Assembly: GCA_941918925.1 (NCBI GenBank)
Contig: OW799236.1
Span: forward strand, 72,134,465-72,198,464
Reading direction: 5' to 3'
Source: Phyto melanocephala
Lineage: Eukaryota > Arthropoda > Insecta > Diptera > Rhinophoridae
DNA length: 64,000 nt
Made by a program: the position numbers and the translations under genes. Of the stretch, positions 47,721 through 59,744 are shown piece by piece. Position 1 is the first letter of the stretch, and each line of letters starts with the position of its first letter. The notes under the pieces are model-generated. The model ran no database searches. It was not told where the DNA came from and was given only the letters and a program-made list of their open reading frames with translations.

Positions 47721-50439
47721 AGGAGTCTTTCAAAGATTTTGGTTAAATTTAACCTTTTGACCAAAGATATTCTTGCATAATGATAAAAATCCTTGCTATG
47801 TTGTGTGTGTGTGTGCTGTTGCTGAATATTGGCTTTCCGATCGTCCATGTAATCCTGAGATTTATTTTTTGCCAGGAATGAGCTGAAAGGTTTCTTCTTT
47901 TTTTGGTGGAATTGTCTGTAAAGGGATTAAGGCTACAAAATTAAAAATTCAAATACAGGGAAATAAACTTTTTTGTCTCTAAACCCTTATGGAGCCCACA
48001 AACCGAGACCCTTTGCATTTGGATATATTGAGGTGTATTTGAAAATAGTTTGGCTAAACCCTTTATAGGCCTAGCAATTAAATAAATCGTACAGCTGTTG
48101 ATTAGAGCTCCTAAGGTAGCAGGAAAAGAGGAAGACAATTAAAGCGAGATAAAAGGGGGGTTTCTTTTGCGTCAGATTTAATTTGAAATTTAATAAAATT
48201 ACTCATGAAGTAAATTTTAGTTTAAAAAAATTTTTATTTCCAATTGTAAAAGAAATAAGTAAGAAAATTATAAAAATTTTAATAAGAGCATTCTAACAGA
48301 GACACACTTTTGCTTCAGCCTGTATTTGAAAAACACTTTCAACGATTATTATATTCAAAAGAAGTTTTAACAACAAAGTTACTACATTTAAACGTCAATC
48401 GAGTGAAATATTTCCAATCATGTAGAATCCATAGAACTATAATTAATATGACCTTTTTCAATTACATTTACGTACTTAAGTACTAAAATTTTATTTACGG
48501 ACTTTTATTAACTTTGAGGCTTTTACTGATTTAGCGTCGTATTATTAACTTAAATATACTTTTAAATACACTGAACAAAAGTTATTATGATAAAATAAAA
48601 TCTCCTAAAAATCAAAAAATATATTTAAGCAAACTTTTTTGGTTTCAGTTCTTTCAGCTTAGAAAACAATATAACTTGGTCTCCGCACATTCATTACTTG
48701 CCAACACCATCTCCTCTACCATCTTTATTTCACAATTATCTATAAGTTGCATGCAAAACTTTTCAAATCTTTTTTCTACCAACTGTCTTAAATTGTGGCG
48801 TTCTTACTGGTGACCATTGATGCCATAAAATATTTGGTAAATTTGTATACTGACATACATATGTACATACATTAAAACACACATATGTACATACATACTA
48901 CACATACATACTATACATACCTTTTCTTTTTTGTTCACCAACTAAAGTTGACAGATACAAATGCGTAAATATGTACAATAGAGAGAAGACACAAACTTTG
49001 CCAATTCAAATAATAACAAAAATAGATAAAGTTTGATACTTTCTATGACATTTAAATGGACTTATGGTCATTTTATATGAAAAACTTAGTTAGTATTTGT
49101 TTTATGTCAGATATAGAGAGAATATAACAAGAATGAAAAGAAGGCAAACAAATAAATTCATTGCAAATCAACTACGTTTAAGTAGATGATTATTATATTA
49201 TTAAAATTCAATATAAGAAAAGTTTAATTTTTACAAAATATAATTCTACTTTGTAAAGTCACTAGTTTTTTTAACTACGTATAATATTTATTTGACCAAC
49301 TTTCGTATTTATGGGAAAATTTCAATAAATATGCTAATTTTAAAAATATTAAAAAAGAAAATTATACGCAATTTATTTATTAGCAAAAATTTACTTAGTT
49401 TTCAGTTAATTTATTTTGTACAACAGTAAATATATTTCGTTTGTAGCTCATTTAATACACTAATTTATATACACTTTGTTGATGACTATAAGTTATTTGG
49501 TCAACATTTTTCCAACAGCAAAAAAGGAAAAAAAAAAAACAAAAACAATTTGACACACATATAAAACACAAATACCATCATCTGTTTTTATAATAGAAAA
49601 ATAGAACTTAAATAAAAGTGACTGTCGACTAATACTACCTAAGTATTAAAAGTTCATACTAAGGTTTGATATTCTGTTCTTCATTTTAGGAGGACTGCTG
49701 TCAAACTCTGTATAAAAAAATTAATATGAGATAATAATGGGATAATGTAGCCTAAGCAGTACTGCATTATATGTTGTGTTGTGAAAAATATATGAAATTA
49801 TTCTGTCAACATTCAAGCAATATTTGATTTCGTCCGAAATAATTTAAACAATTAACCTGTGACCCCAATACTAGTGTTGCCAGCTTATAAGCGATTTAGG
49901 GGGTTCAAATATTTCACCCTCGTCACAAAACTTATCAGCTCCTTATTTATACAAAATAAGATTTGTTCAAATTTCAGATCGTTGGTCACATGTAAAAATG
50001 ACTGAAATAGTAACAACACATTAGAAATAATATTATCATTACCTTTTTGGAAAATTTCTTGTAAAACTGTTGTTTTATTACTATTGCAATGAATTTTTGT
50101 GTCGAGTTGTATTTGTGTAAAATATATGAAATCGCAGAAAAACTCAATTTCGTAAAAAATACGAATTAGGGCCTTTTATTTGTGACCATCGATATGATTT
50201 TCACGTTACTAACAGAGTACTGCGGAAGCAACATTAGGTTTGTTCGCCATAAGTCTGGCTAAAATCTGGTAAGATTAAAGAAAATTCTTTCACAAAATGA
50301 CAAGATTTAAAAAAATTTTTTGAAACCCAAAAAAAACAATTTAAGCCTGAAATTAATATCAAAATTTTTCAAAACCAAAAATAGCTGTTTCTTAGGAATC
50401 AAATTTTTTAATATGATTTTATTATATAGAATAACCTAA
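47721..50439. other. AT-rich DNA with CATA-rich simple repeat
   Basis: Short GT run near 47802-47814. ACATACATATGTACATACAT-type simple repeats lie at 48853-48921. No gene supported; the open frame at 47941-48138 does not begin with ATG. Confidence 0.4.
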
Positions 50440-51830
50440 TGGGTAGAAAATAACAATGTTATGTAATATCAAGCCGTCTTCAGAGAACATTATTCTACTG
50501 TTGATAATATTTTCAATCTGCTAAACATTGCAAACTTAAATAAATTAAACGGGAAAAGACTGTATGTATTCATTAATGATTTCTCGTATGCCTTTGATAC
50601 GATATTCGAAAAAAATCTGCTTTAAAAATTATAATGTCATGGAATTTCATCCAAGATAATAAGAGAATTACAGAGCTTGTAAAAAATGCCAAAAGTCAAA
50701 TCTGAGACGGCAATTCCCTTATAAGTTTATTTGCAGAGGATTGTAGTGCCAACCAAGGCTGTATTTTGAGCCCACCATTATTGTCATTGTATATGAACGA
50801 CTTTATTGATGTGCTACCAGGTGGTGTAAATGTTTCAGGCTTATGTATCAAAATCTTACCTTATGTTGACGACATAGTCACTTTATCGGATTGCCCGACT
50901 AAATTGCAACTCATGATTGATGGATAACATTTATAATACGTGGTTCTTATAATTTGTACTTTAGACGAAAATATTAATATTTCGTTTAGGCACACACATT
51001 TCTACTAGCCTGAACTGGTAATACGCTGCATAGAATATAAAAAGAATTAACAGCTAAAAATATCTTGGTGTTTCTGCTTATCACATACACTTGTCTTTAA
51101 CAAATTAACTGCCTAAAAGCTAGAAATAAATTCTATTTGGTCAAAGTACATTACAGATCCACAAATTTCGATAAAAATAAATTTAAAATATTTGATACAG
51201 CGTGCAGATCAACCATGTTATACGCCGTCCAAATTTGGGTATATTAAAAGGACGATGTTGTAGAAAAGCTGTTTCGATTCTTTGAAAAATGTTAAACTTT
51301 CCATCCACAACATCCAATTACATGCTATAATTGGAAACTTACTTTGACTTTATTATATGCTTCGACGTTGAAACTGGTCTTTAATTACATAATTAAAGTT
51401 TTGAGTCAAGCAACCAGCGACTACCTCGTATTTTAGCAGTTACTATAATATCTCAAAAATATGTTCTGAGAAAATGGTCAGCTGTCTGTCGAATTATCCA
51501 ATTCACACCAGCTAATTCTAACAGACTTTTATATACGTAGTGGAAATCAATTTTAAGCTCACTGCCATCTACAGAACGTGAAGATAGCTTGGCCTTGCGG
51601 CAAATTTATCGCCCCACATCTCTAGTGTGATATTAAAGGTCTGCTTAACCTTAACGGCTGAAACTTTAAGTGGACTACGGAGTATAGGAGGAATTTCTTT
51701 GGTAAAATGTAACTTAATATAAGCGAAGTGCTTAATATTTTAAGTGGCTGCAACTGCCCCATACAACAACATTCAAGTTTGTTTGAAATATAGAAATTTG
51801 TTAACAAAAGAAATCGATTTTTAAATTTTT
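50440..51830 (+). pseudogene. degenerate non-LTR retrotransposon ORF2 (RT and C-terminal region)
   Basis: In order on the plus strand: TVDNIFNLLNIANLNKLNG (50490-50550), motif A FINDFSYAFDTI (about 50572-50605), a frameshifted stretch, LSPPLLSLYMNDFIDVLPGG (about 50772-50830, RT motif B side), and PYVDDIVTLSDCPTKLQLMI (50859-50918, catalytic YVDD at 50862-50873). More degenerate C-terminal sequence follows (for example KFKIFDTACRSTMLYAVQIW at about 51180-51240, and RFFEKC). The endonuclease part is absent. Reverse transcriptase would copy the element RNA at a nicked target; this copy has many stops and shifts. Confidence 0.7.
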
Positions 51831-51944
51831 AAAAATTGAAAATTTTTAATAATAAAGAAGTAAATGAATTATGTAACAATAATATGTTCTGGCTTAAAAC
51901 AAACTCTTCAGCCTGAAAAAGATAAATATTGTAAATGAATTAAT
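51831..51944. other. AT-rich spacer
   Basis: Short AT-rich gap between two oppositely oriented retrotransposon remnants. Confidence 0.4.
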
Positions 51945-52629
51945 TTGTATTAATTTATTTATTTCTTCCCATTTTCTGCACGACAAAACGGAATCTTATA
52001 TTTATAGTACAGAAACGTGTACATGGTTACATGGTTCAAAAAACATTAATATTAATAACATAAATGAAACTAATTACAAACATTAAAAACTTACTAAAAA
52101 AAAGATTTACGAGAAATAACTAATAAAAATGCTTTAAAACTATTAGCATTGCTATTTAATTGTTGATGTAGTGGAAGAATGTTCCCAGGGCGAGTGGCAT
52201 GTATGTTAAACTGCCATTCTGATGCGAGGTATTGATGCCGTGGAATTATTATATTTCTTCTTCAATTTGATTGACAAAATCGCAATCTATCAAATAAATT
52301 TTAAGGTGTTTGTGTGTTTATTATTTTCCTTAAAGAGTATGTGTTTTTAGAAGATTGTCAAAAGAAACACCGTAAAACTTTATCGAGACAGATGAAATAC
52401 GATCAAACCTTTATAACCCGCATACGTATCTAGCAATATTATTGAATAAAAAATTTAATTTTCTTTTGCTAATTGTGTCACAGTTTACAAATTATTCACA
52501 CCCGTACTTAAGTTGAGCTGGAAATTGGGTAAGTTTTGGCAAGTAAAACTGTTATTTTGAAAGGTGTGAAATACTTATTATACCAGATAGCTTGAAGTTT
52601 AATATACGTTTGAATTTACATGACTGTCC

Positions 52630-53533
52630 CATGTCAAATTGTTATTAAATATTATTCCAAGATGTTTTGCTGCTTTCACAATTTCAAGTTTTTCTCCATT
52701 TATCACTATAACACCAACGGTCCTAAAATCAAAGTTCTTTTTGTGTATTACAATACATTTAGATTTTTGCGGACTTAAAATTAAATAAATAAATAAAAAA
52801 TAAATAAATTTTATTTAACTCTTGCATTAAGAGTAGTAATACTGGAATCAACATTTTGAACTGCACTACTTAAATAAAGTTGCACATTATCTGCAAATAA
52901 GTGAATCTTACAATTTGAAAGTTGATTCGGCAAGTCATTTGCATTTAGCGAAAAAAGAAGTGGCCCTAAAATAGATCCCTGAGGCACTACTCTCGTAAGA
53001 AAATGAGACTCTGTCCAATGGCTATTTTCACATACTAATTGAGTGCGTCGAGAGAAGTAGGATGATATGAGTTTGGTTGCTGTAGAGGCAAAACTAAAGA
53101 AGTGTCATAATTTTTTAAGCAGCATGGTGTGCTCAACAATGTCAAAAGCTTTGGAATGATCCAAAAGCTATACAAAATTTATAGTGATACATCTATGATT
53201 ACAACGGAAACCTGATTGCGTACTGGAACGTATAATATACTTTTTAATATAATCAATAATTTGCCTATGTAAAAGTTTCTCTAAAATTTTCAAAACAAAA
53301 CACAATATGGCAATTGGAAGGTATTCACCATTCGACTTAGGCAATGGGATTATTTTCGCATGTTTCCATATAGGTGGAAACGTACTTGTCATTATGATGC
53401 TATAAAATAAGTGAGTAACATACGGGAGAATCAAAGACAAAAGTAACCTTATACATTTTGGATGCATATTATCATATCCAACTGCATTAGATTTGATCAA
53501 AAAAAGTTGAAAAAACATCTTACTGTGTAACAC
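52630..53533 (-). pseudogene. reverse transcriptase domain, broken
   Basis: The minus-strand frame 53168-53533 holds the RT finger region: NAVGYDNMHPKCIRLLL, TFPPIWKHAKIIPLPKSNGE, ILEKLLHRQIIDYI, STQSGFRCNHRC. It continues after shifts with motif A LDHSKAFDIVEH (about 53125-53162), VPQGSILGPLLFSLN (motif B, about 52955-53000) and FADNVQLYLS (about 52870-52900). The YxDD-type motif is FADN, so the second catalytic Asp is lost. NLSPQKSKCIVIHKKN and AAKHLGIIFNNNLTWDS (52630-52780) follow. The order and spacing fit Jockey/CR1-group RT. Stops and frameshifts exclude activity. Confidence 0.8.
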
Positions 53534-54311
53534 AAGTCAAATTAAATAAATGGCATTCGGATGTCCAATTATGCGTATCTGAAGAATTTGAAGGGAAATT
53601 GTAAAAACGTTTGTTAGATTGGACTTTAGGTAAATTTTGTAAAGGTTTTATTAAATTCATTTGCAGATATTTGACAGTTACTATTAATATCCTGACTACC
53701 AATACCAATTTCACAGATAGTTTTCCACTTCTGTTGCCAGATTCTATTGCAGAACTAATCGCTTGGAATAACATTCAGTTTTAGCATACTTAATTTGTCT
53801 ATTGACATTTTTTCTGGTAATACTACACAGCAATTTTAGTTCGGACGTCTTGAATCTCTTCCACCTGGCATATGCCAAGTCCCTTAATTGAATAAATTCC
53901 TTCACAGTAATTGAAAACCAAGGTTCCTGTTTGTACATAATTTTTATGTGTTTCAACGGTACAAACTCATAAAAAAGATATTGAATTAATCCAAGAATTT
54001 TGAGAAAAATTTTCATATAAAAGATTTTGGTTCAGGTTTTGGCAATCACGATAGCTAAAATCCTTCTCAGCCGGTTGAGCCTTAAAGTTGTAAGTCAAAA
54101 ATATTAAATCATGTTTCGAAAAACACAGAGCAGATATTTCATCATACAATAGAATACGAGATATATTAGACACATAAATAGAGGTCAATAAGTGTGCCTT
54201 TTGTTGTGGTGTGGTGAGTCGGAATTTTTGTGTTAACTGGAAAGAGACCAAGTGATAACATATTATCAGAAAGAGTTTTTTCCAGTAGAATGTTATGTAT
54301 ACGCAATGCAT
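53534..54311 (-). pseudogene. endonuclease end and linker of the same non-LTR element
   Basis: PWFSITVKEFIQLRDLAYAR and WKRFKTSELKLLC (about 53840-53930) are the typical linker between the AP endonuclease and RT domains. Upstream, the frames carry LFPVNTKIPTHHTTTKGTLI (about 54170-54245) and SKHDLIFLTYNFKA (about 54075-54115), which resemble the end of the endonuclease domain (SDHDLI). Three overlapping frames are needed, so at least two frameshifts are present. Confidence 0.65.
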
Positions 54312-54345
54312 ATAGTCTATTAATATATAATATCAAATATACTTG

Positions 54346-55154
54346 ACAGATTCTTCATTAATTTCTTAATATATGGGTCATTCTATAATATCTTAGTTAC
54401 CTTACTTACGAAAACTTTAAAACTTTCCAAGGTTATGGTATTCAAAAATGTTCTCATTTCGGATTATTTTTTCGCCTTCTGCGCCCTAATGATGCCTTTA
54501 AATTATGCTTCTACCTAAAAACACATTTTTATTTATTAAATTTCGATAAACTCTTTATTATAGACAAATTCTTGTTCATAAATATATTTAATAATTGCGA
54601 AAAATTTTTAATATAAATACTTGTACTTACTTATTCTCGTTAGCATTCTGTTGATAATGTCATGGTATAGAAGTGTTGGCCTATAATACGTGTATTGAAT
54701 GCTGTTACACGAATTTCTCGTTGTCTTTTATTTTGTTTGTTTTATTATTAAATTTTGTTTATTACATTCACAGGATTTTATGTGGCTAAAGAAATTTTTT
54801 TATTAAAAGTATATATTACTTGCGTTAAAAGATATTTCAATAGAGTATATTTCATGTACGAACAGTGTTGCCAATATGAAGTTATATCCTATCTTTTTGA
54901 TTTTAAGGGATGCTAAATGAAAATTTAGAAATTTTTAATTTCAGAATACTGTTGAAATACTGATTTTTGATTCTTCCAAGTAAATATATTTAAGGTGTTG
55001 TAGGACTTAAGTAATTTTTACGGGAATAAATTAAGAAGGCTCTAAGAAATAAGATAATCTTCTTTGCTTCCTTAAGTGTTTTAAATTAAATGATTTGCAA
55101 GGAAATATCTCATTAATAAAAGTTTGCAATTTTTCTTTCTATAAAAAAGATAAC
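54346..55154. other. AT-rich DNA, nothing recognised
   Basis: About 0.8 kb with no supported feature. Confidence 0.4.
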
Positions 55155-55717
55155 TACACGCAAAGAAAAAATATGGTTGCGGTAATCATAGTCGAAGAGC
55201 ATCATTATTATGTTTAATTTAAGTATCATTCAATAATCATATACATGACTACAATTGAAATCGACAATATTTGCTTTTTACGGCAAATTATTGCCTTTTT
55301 CTGTAACATACACATATTGATTGTACTTACCAATTTAATTGCAATTTTAATACCAATATTTTTTTACATTTTCTCGTTTATTTGTAAATTTTCTTTAATT
55401 TTTCAAAATTTTTGTTAATTTTTTTGACATCTCAAACTTTTAAAATAATAAAAATTTATTTAGCAAGAAGAAGAACAGTTGAAATCGAATTATTATTAAA
55501 AAAAAATCATAGATTGATTAATTTGTAATCATAATATGTTCTCACCTATTATTTAATGATTATTTATAATTTTTAATAATTTTGAATATAATGTTGATTT
55601 TGTCGGATTAGTTTTTTTAAATCATACTATCTTGAAACGTTAGCCATATCGAAATTTTTAGGAAAACTAAACATTAAATGATACAATGCCAACAAAAACT
55701 TGGTTATCATGACAAAA

Positions 55718-55737
55718 TCTATATATATAAAAGTGAA

Positions 55738-55778
<41 letters not shown>

Positions 55779-56604
55779 GCTATAGACTCCGAAACTGTAA
55801 AACCGATCAGGCTCAAACTTTGGTAAGTTGTTGTACACATACCAGGGAGTGTTTATGGGTGGAAAAAAGTGGGCGGGGCCACGCCCATAAAAAATTAGTT
55901 ATCATTTTTAGCTACTTGCACTTGACCGATTTTTCTGAAACTTTGCACACATATCAAGCTTTCATGACTAAAAAATTTCGTGATAAGAAAAGTGGGCGGG
56001 GCCACGCCCCTAAAAAAGTTTTAATTTTGAGGTACTTGCACTGGACCGATTTTTCTGAAACTTTGCACACATATTGAGCTGTCATGACTTTACAATTTCG
56101 TGACTAAAAAAGTGGGCGGGGCCACGCCCATAAAAAAAGTTATAATTTTGAGGAACTTGCACTGCACCGATTTTTCTGAAACTTTGCACACGTATTGAGC
56201 TGTCATGACTTTACAATTTCGTGATTAAAAAAGTGGGCAGAGCCACGCCCATAAGAAAAAGTTATAATTTTGAGGTACTTGCACTGGACCGATTTTTCTG
56301 AAACTTTGCACACATATTGAGCTGTCATGACTTTACAATTTCGTGACTAAAAAAGTGGGCGGGGCCACGCCCATAAAAAAAAGTTATAATTTTGAGGTAC
56401 TTGCACTGCACCGATTTTTCTGAAACTTTGCACACATATTGAGCTGTCATGACTTTACGATTTCGTGAATAGAAAGGTGGGCAGTGCCACACCCATAAGA
56501 AATAAGTTATAATATCTAGCTTTTTGTACTTGATATTTGATTAAAATTTAGAATGCGATTAAAATTCATGAAGGGGCGTAGCAACGCGCGCCGGGATTGG
56601 CTAG
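55718..56604 (+). mobile_element. non-autonomous Helitron with internal tandem repeats
   Basis: Starts A|TCTATATATATAAAAGTG followed by AAACTC and ends CGCCGGGATTGGCTAG|T, giving 5'-TC...CTAG-3' termini between A and T as expected for Helitrons. A GT run (55742-55775) follows the 5' end. The interior holds six ~121-bp tandem units (55865-56510). A GC-rich stretch with possible small hairpin (GGCG...CGCC) lies just before the 3' end. No Rep/helicase sequence, so it is non-autonomous. Confidence 0.72.
55865..56510 (+). repeat. six ~121-bp tandem repeats with GGGCGGGGCCACGCCC palindrome
   Basis: The core GGGCGGGGCCACGCCC or a variant starts at 55871, 55994, 56114, 56235, 56357 and 56479, that is, spacings of 120-123 bp. 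Each unit also contains TTGAGGTACTTGCACTGGAC, CGATTTTTCTGAAACTTTGC and GAGCTGTCATGACTTTA. The GC core can pair with itself (GGGCG/CGCCC). The last two cores and the fourth are weakened (GGGCAG...). The open frame at 55700-56077 runs through the repeat by chance. Confidence 0.9.
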
Positions 56605-56794
56605 TATATAATAAAACAAAAATAATTATTAATTGTTTTTGACAACCAAATACTATTATAGCGAATATCATATGACCATAGTGATTATGTCGTAACCATG
56701 GTTTGTATTTGCGTGTACTATTTGGGTTTAGTATACTTTAAGGTCCTTTTGTTTGATTTATTGAAACTGAGTGCATTAGAAGTTATTATACCTT

Positions 56795-57858
56795 CGCCAA
56801 TAGAGTCAAGGTTTATATATAGTTTTCTCATTCCGTTTGTAATTTCTAAATTATTAATTTTGGACAACATAAAAAATACTTTCTGAAAAATGTTTGAATA
56901 GGGAAATGATTGAACTATGTCCATCTGTCTATGTGTTGGTTAAAGTCAGTTGTGAAAAGTAACCACGCATTGTAAAGAGTTGTATGTGATATCAATCACT
57001 TGCAAATATATGAGAATGAATCGCTATTGAAATTTAACATTATTTGCTCATAACTTGCGTCTCTGTCTTTTCCCATATTTAAAAAATAAAAAAATAAAAT
57101 TTTGTCAGTCCTAAAATAATTTATAGACATGTTTGTTATTATTTATAGGCATAATAAGCCTCGTAAAACAAATCTTTTACTAATCGGCAAAGTTATAGTT
57201 AAAATATTTTTGTGAAAATATATATTTTTTAAAATACATGAAGTTGGTTAAGCTTCTTAATTATTTTTGGCAATACTAGTAACACATAATTTCGAACGAT
57301 AAACTTCAAGATTATTTTTGAGAAAAATTAACAAATCACTTTGTAACTTACTGAGATATAAGAAACAAAATACAACTGCCTCTTTATGTTTTCTATTGTT
57401 CAAATGAAAATCGATCTTTTGCAGCTGCTGGAGAATTGAGAGTCTTAATATGGTTATCAAATGAAAAGGCTTGACTTCATAGTAAATTAAAAGACATATT
57501 TACATATTTCAAAATTTCAATATTCATCAGGCCGTTACTACAAAATGGCGTACAATAAATACGTATCAACAGATCAAATTTAACATTTAAAAATATACCT
57601 CCTTCAAAGCCCTAAATATTGGTGTCAAATAAATGGGCTTGACCAGTAGAAACATTTTTTCTTAAACATATCAATGTGGTAGCAGCTGAAATGGATTGAC
57701 TGGTAAAACACAGTTCACTATGTAAAAATAAAATATTAAATTTGTTGTCGGAAGCAAAATTGCGCTTAACATTTAATCTGAAATATATTTTACGCTACGA
57801 TTCAGGCTACTATACCTCTGTACATGATGGTGAGGTGTAGTCTCAGCCCTCTTGCTTG
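56795..57858 (+). mobile_element. DINE-1-like element, degenerate
   Basis: Contains TTATATATAGTTTTCTCATT, CCGTTTGTAATTTCTAAATT, CTTTCTGAAAAATGTTTGAA and GTCCATCTGTCTATGTG in the family order. 57000-57400 matches 5.95-6.35 kb (GGCAAAGTTATAGTTAAAAT, TTACTGAGATATAAG). 57530-57720 carries the 'CGCCATTTT ... GGGCTTGACCAGTA' internal block in the other sense. The end CAGCCCTCTTGCTTG near 57844-57858 resembles the usual ACACTCTTACTTG terminus. Confidence 0.5.
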
Positions 57859-59546
57859 TTCTGTTTTATGCAATAATTTTATAAAAACGACTGCTTACAA
57901 CTGATATTTAAAACAAGATGATTTGTATTGTAAAATATGGCAACACTATGTGTAACTAAATTTGTGCAGAATGAATTGTGTGTAAAAAAGCAAAAGAAAA
58001 ATTTAGAAATATGATGAGGAAAAATCTTATTATTTCAATTTGTTGTTATCCTGATGATGTTTGTGATGAAGATAATAATGTTAACGCTGATATAGTAAGT
58101 TTGTGTATTTTTATGTCTCTATTAATATTGATTTTTTTACAATCGTTCTTAAAGTTTATTATTTTAATATAACATGATGAGTTTTGCAAAAAAAAAACAA
58201 CTTTAAAATTATGGGTGGTCATACATGAATTAATATTTCTTTTTGTACGCTACTCTTGGTTTAAAGGTAGGAGCAGTTTAGCATATCATAGGAAAGCTTT
58301 ATTTAATATCAACATATCTGTGGCAATAAGGGAAAACTGCTTATGTATTTTTCTTAGTTTTTAAGGAAGCATTTTACATTTTTGAGTTGATTATTAAAAG
58401 TTATTCCCTTTAAAATAAGCACCTATATATGATTTCTGCGCTGTACAAATTAAAGAGCATATTCATTTTCGTATATTCAGCTAAATATTCCAAATGATAT
58501 TTTTCTTTAAAAAAATGAAGGCGATAATTAATTTTATGCTTTAACTGCCTGTAAAGACGTCCCAAATAGTTGAAAACTTATCTGGAACTGCAATGGTGTG
58601 ATTATCTTAATTTTTGCTTATGTCGACTTAAGCTGTTTTTACTTTCTGGCACAGATATATATGCCAATAGTTATATCCGAGTATTCACATGCGTTTCTTA
58701 TAAAGTTTATTATTCATTAAGTAATACTTTTTGTTGTTGTTGGTTGCTCATGTATAAATACTTAAACTCCAGGGGTTCTAGCCCGCGTATTGTGAAAACC
58801 TTCAGATTTATAATGTCTAATAATATGCGCGTCATTTTTATAAGCGTAACATATAGATTACCTTTGGGTTTCTTTCATAAATTTCTTCATGTGTTTGCTA
58901 CTTATGTACGCTAGTTATGTGAAGAATAAGTTAGAATAAAAGACTACAACAAATCGGCTAGAATTTTATTGCTTTTCACATACTCGGTGAAGAACTAACG
59001 TAACTTAAATACAGTGACAGCCAAGAATAACCACACCTTTACAATATTCTCTGCATTTAACTTCGAGTGCTTGTTGTCTGGTTAATTTCCAAAGATATAA
59101 ACGTAGCCAAAAATTAGTAGAGGTCACCTCGTGGTAAAACATATTCTTGTCACGAGATGCCGTGTATTAGAAAAAACCTAGAATTTGGCCTAGTCTGGTT
59201 ATTGGTAAGGCTTCTTCTCACATGTTGGCTGTAATTTTCACCAAAAACGGCTGGAAGGGACCGAGTGCTTAGTGACTGATATTCGTAAAAGTGACCCACT
59301 CACAATTTAACGTGCTGTTACCTTTCAGCAGAGTTTTTTGGTTGGTTGTTCATCTTCTTTCGAAATGGGACTGTTAGTTTTCTTTATATTATTCAGATAT
59401 TTTGAATTGATTATGTTGCTGATTAACCTTGTGTCGCGTAAGAGATAATTAAATGGCCCGAGCTCTTTACCTCTGCGTATGAACAGAGAGATCTTTGCAT
59501 GGAAATTTGCTTTCTGATTACTTTTTTTGTTTGAGCTTTATAAGAA
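57859..59546. other. AT-rich DNA, nothing recognised
   Basis: About 1.7 kb. 59000-59450 is a little richer in G+C but has no long open frame. The 114-codon frame at 58570-58914 starts with TTG and has no domain. Confidence 0.35.
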
Positions 59547-59744
59547 ATGCATGTGACCATGAAACTCAAGTGCAGCAGTGAGATTATATATGTAATTCTG
59601 CTTTTGTTGACGTTAAGTCAAGCCAGTGAATCTATAAAAGGTGATCCTTTGAAGGCAATATACACAGTAGTGGGAGGTGATGAAGAACATAACAGCAGTG
59701 GAAGAATTAAAATAAAACGACATTTCTTTATATATGCAAAATAG
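59547..59744 (+). CDS. hypothetical small secreted protein or first exon
   Basis: A 65-codon frame, with a second in-frame ATG at 59559 in better context. From that ATG it has a good signal-peptide shape: basic start (MKLK), a hydrophobic core IIYVILLLLTL, and small residues (SQAS) suitable for cleavage. The mature part is short and acidic/polar, with IKIKR followed by HFFIYAK at the end, so a dibasic site precedes the last seven residues. I do not recognise the protein. It could be a small peptide precursor, the first exon of a secreted protein (a GGAGGTGATG donor-like site lies near 59672), or chance. TTTATAAG at 59536 is a weak TATA-like motif. No homologue is claimed. Confidence 0.28.
   Translation: MHVTMKLKCSSEIIYVILLLLTLSQASESIKGDPLKAIYTVVGGDEEHNSSGRIKIKRHFFIYAK

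Larger units (their letters stand above)
51945..54345 (-). mobile_element. Jockey/CR1-like non-LTR retrotransposon, degenerate
   Basis: A minus-strand element of about 2.4 kb. From 5' to 3' it has the end of the endonuclease, a linker, RT, and a C-terminal region. The 3' end reads GAAATAAATAAATTAATAC in the minus sense at about 51950-51968. The C-terminal part is visible as IARYVCGL and RFDRISSVS (about 52370-52450). The 5' end is probably truncated near 54345. It lies tail to tail with the RT remnant at 50.4-51.8 kb. Confidence 0.7.
55155..56717. mobile_element. putative terminal-repeat element, copy B, interrupted by a Helitron
   Basis: The left end TACACGCAAAGAAAAAATAT plus GGTTGCGGTAATCATAG is matched in reverse at the right end (56671-56717: GACCATAGTGATTATGTCGT then AACCATGGTTTGTATTTGCG and TGTA), an imperfect TIR of about 40 bp. 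The left 460 bp matches copy A (17126-17640). Without the 887-bp Helitron the element would be about 676 bp. No coding frame. The superfamily is not recognised. Confidence 0.5.

Noticed and set aside
47760..47930. Possible Tc1/mariner C-terminal piece
   Set aside because: Only loose resemblance in shifting frames, interrupted by a GT run; not enough to support a call.
47941..48138. 65-codon minus-strand frame
   Set aside because: No ATG at the start, no domain, no splice context.
55700..56077. 125-codon plus-strand frame
   Set aside because: Runs through the GT run and tandem repeats of a Helitron; no independent coding evidence.
58570..58914. 114-codon plus-strand frame
   Set aside because: Starts with TTG, no domain, codon content as in the AT-rich background.
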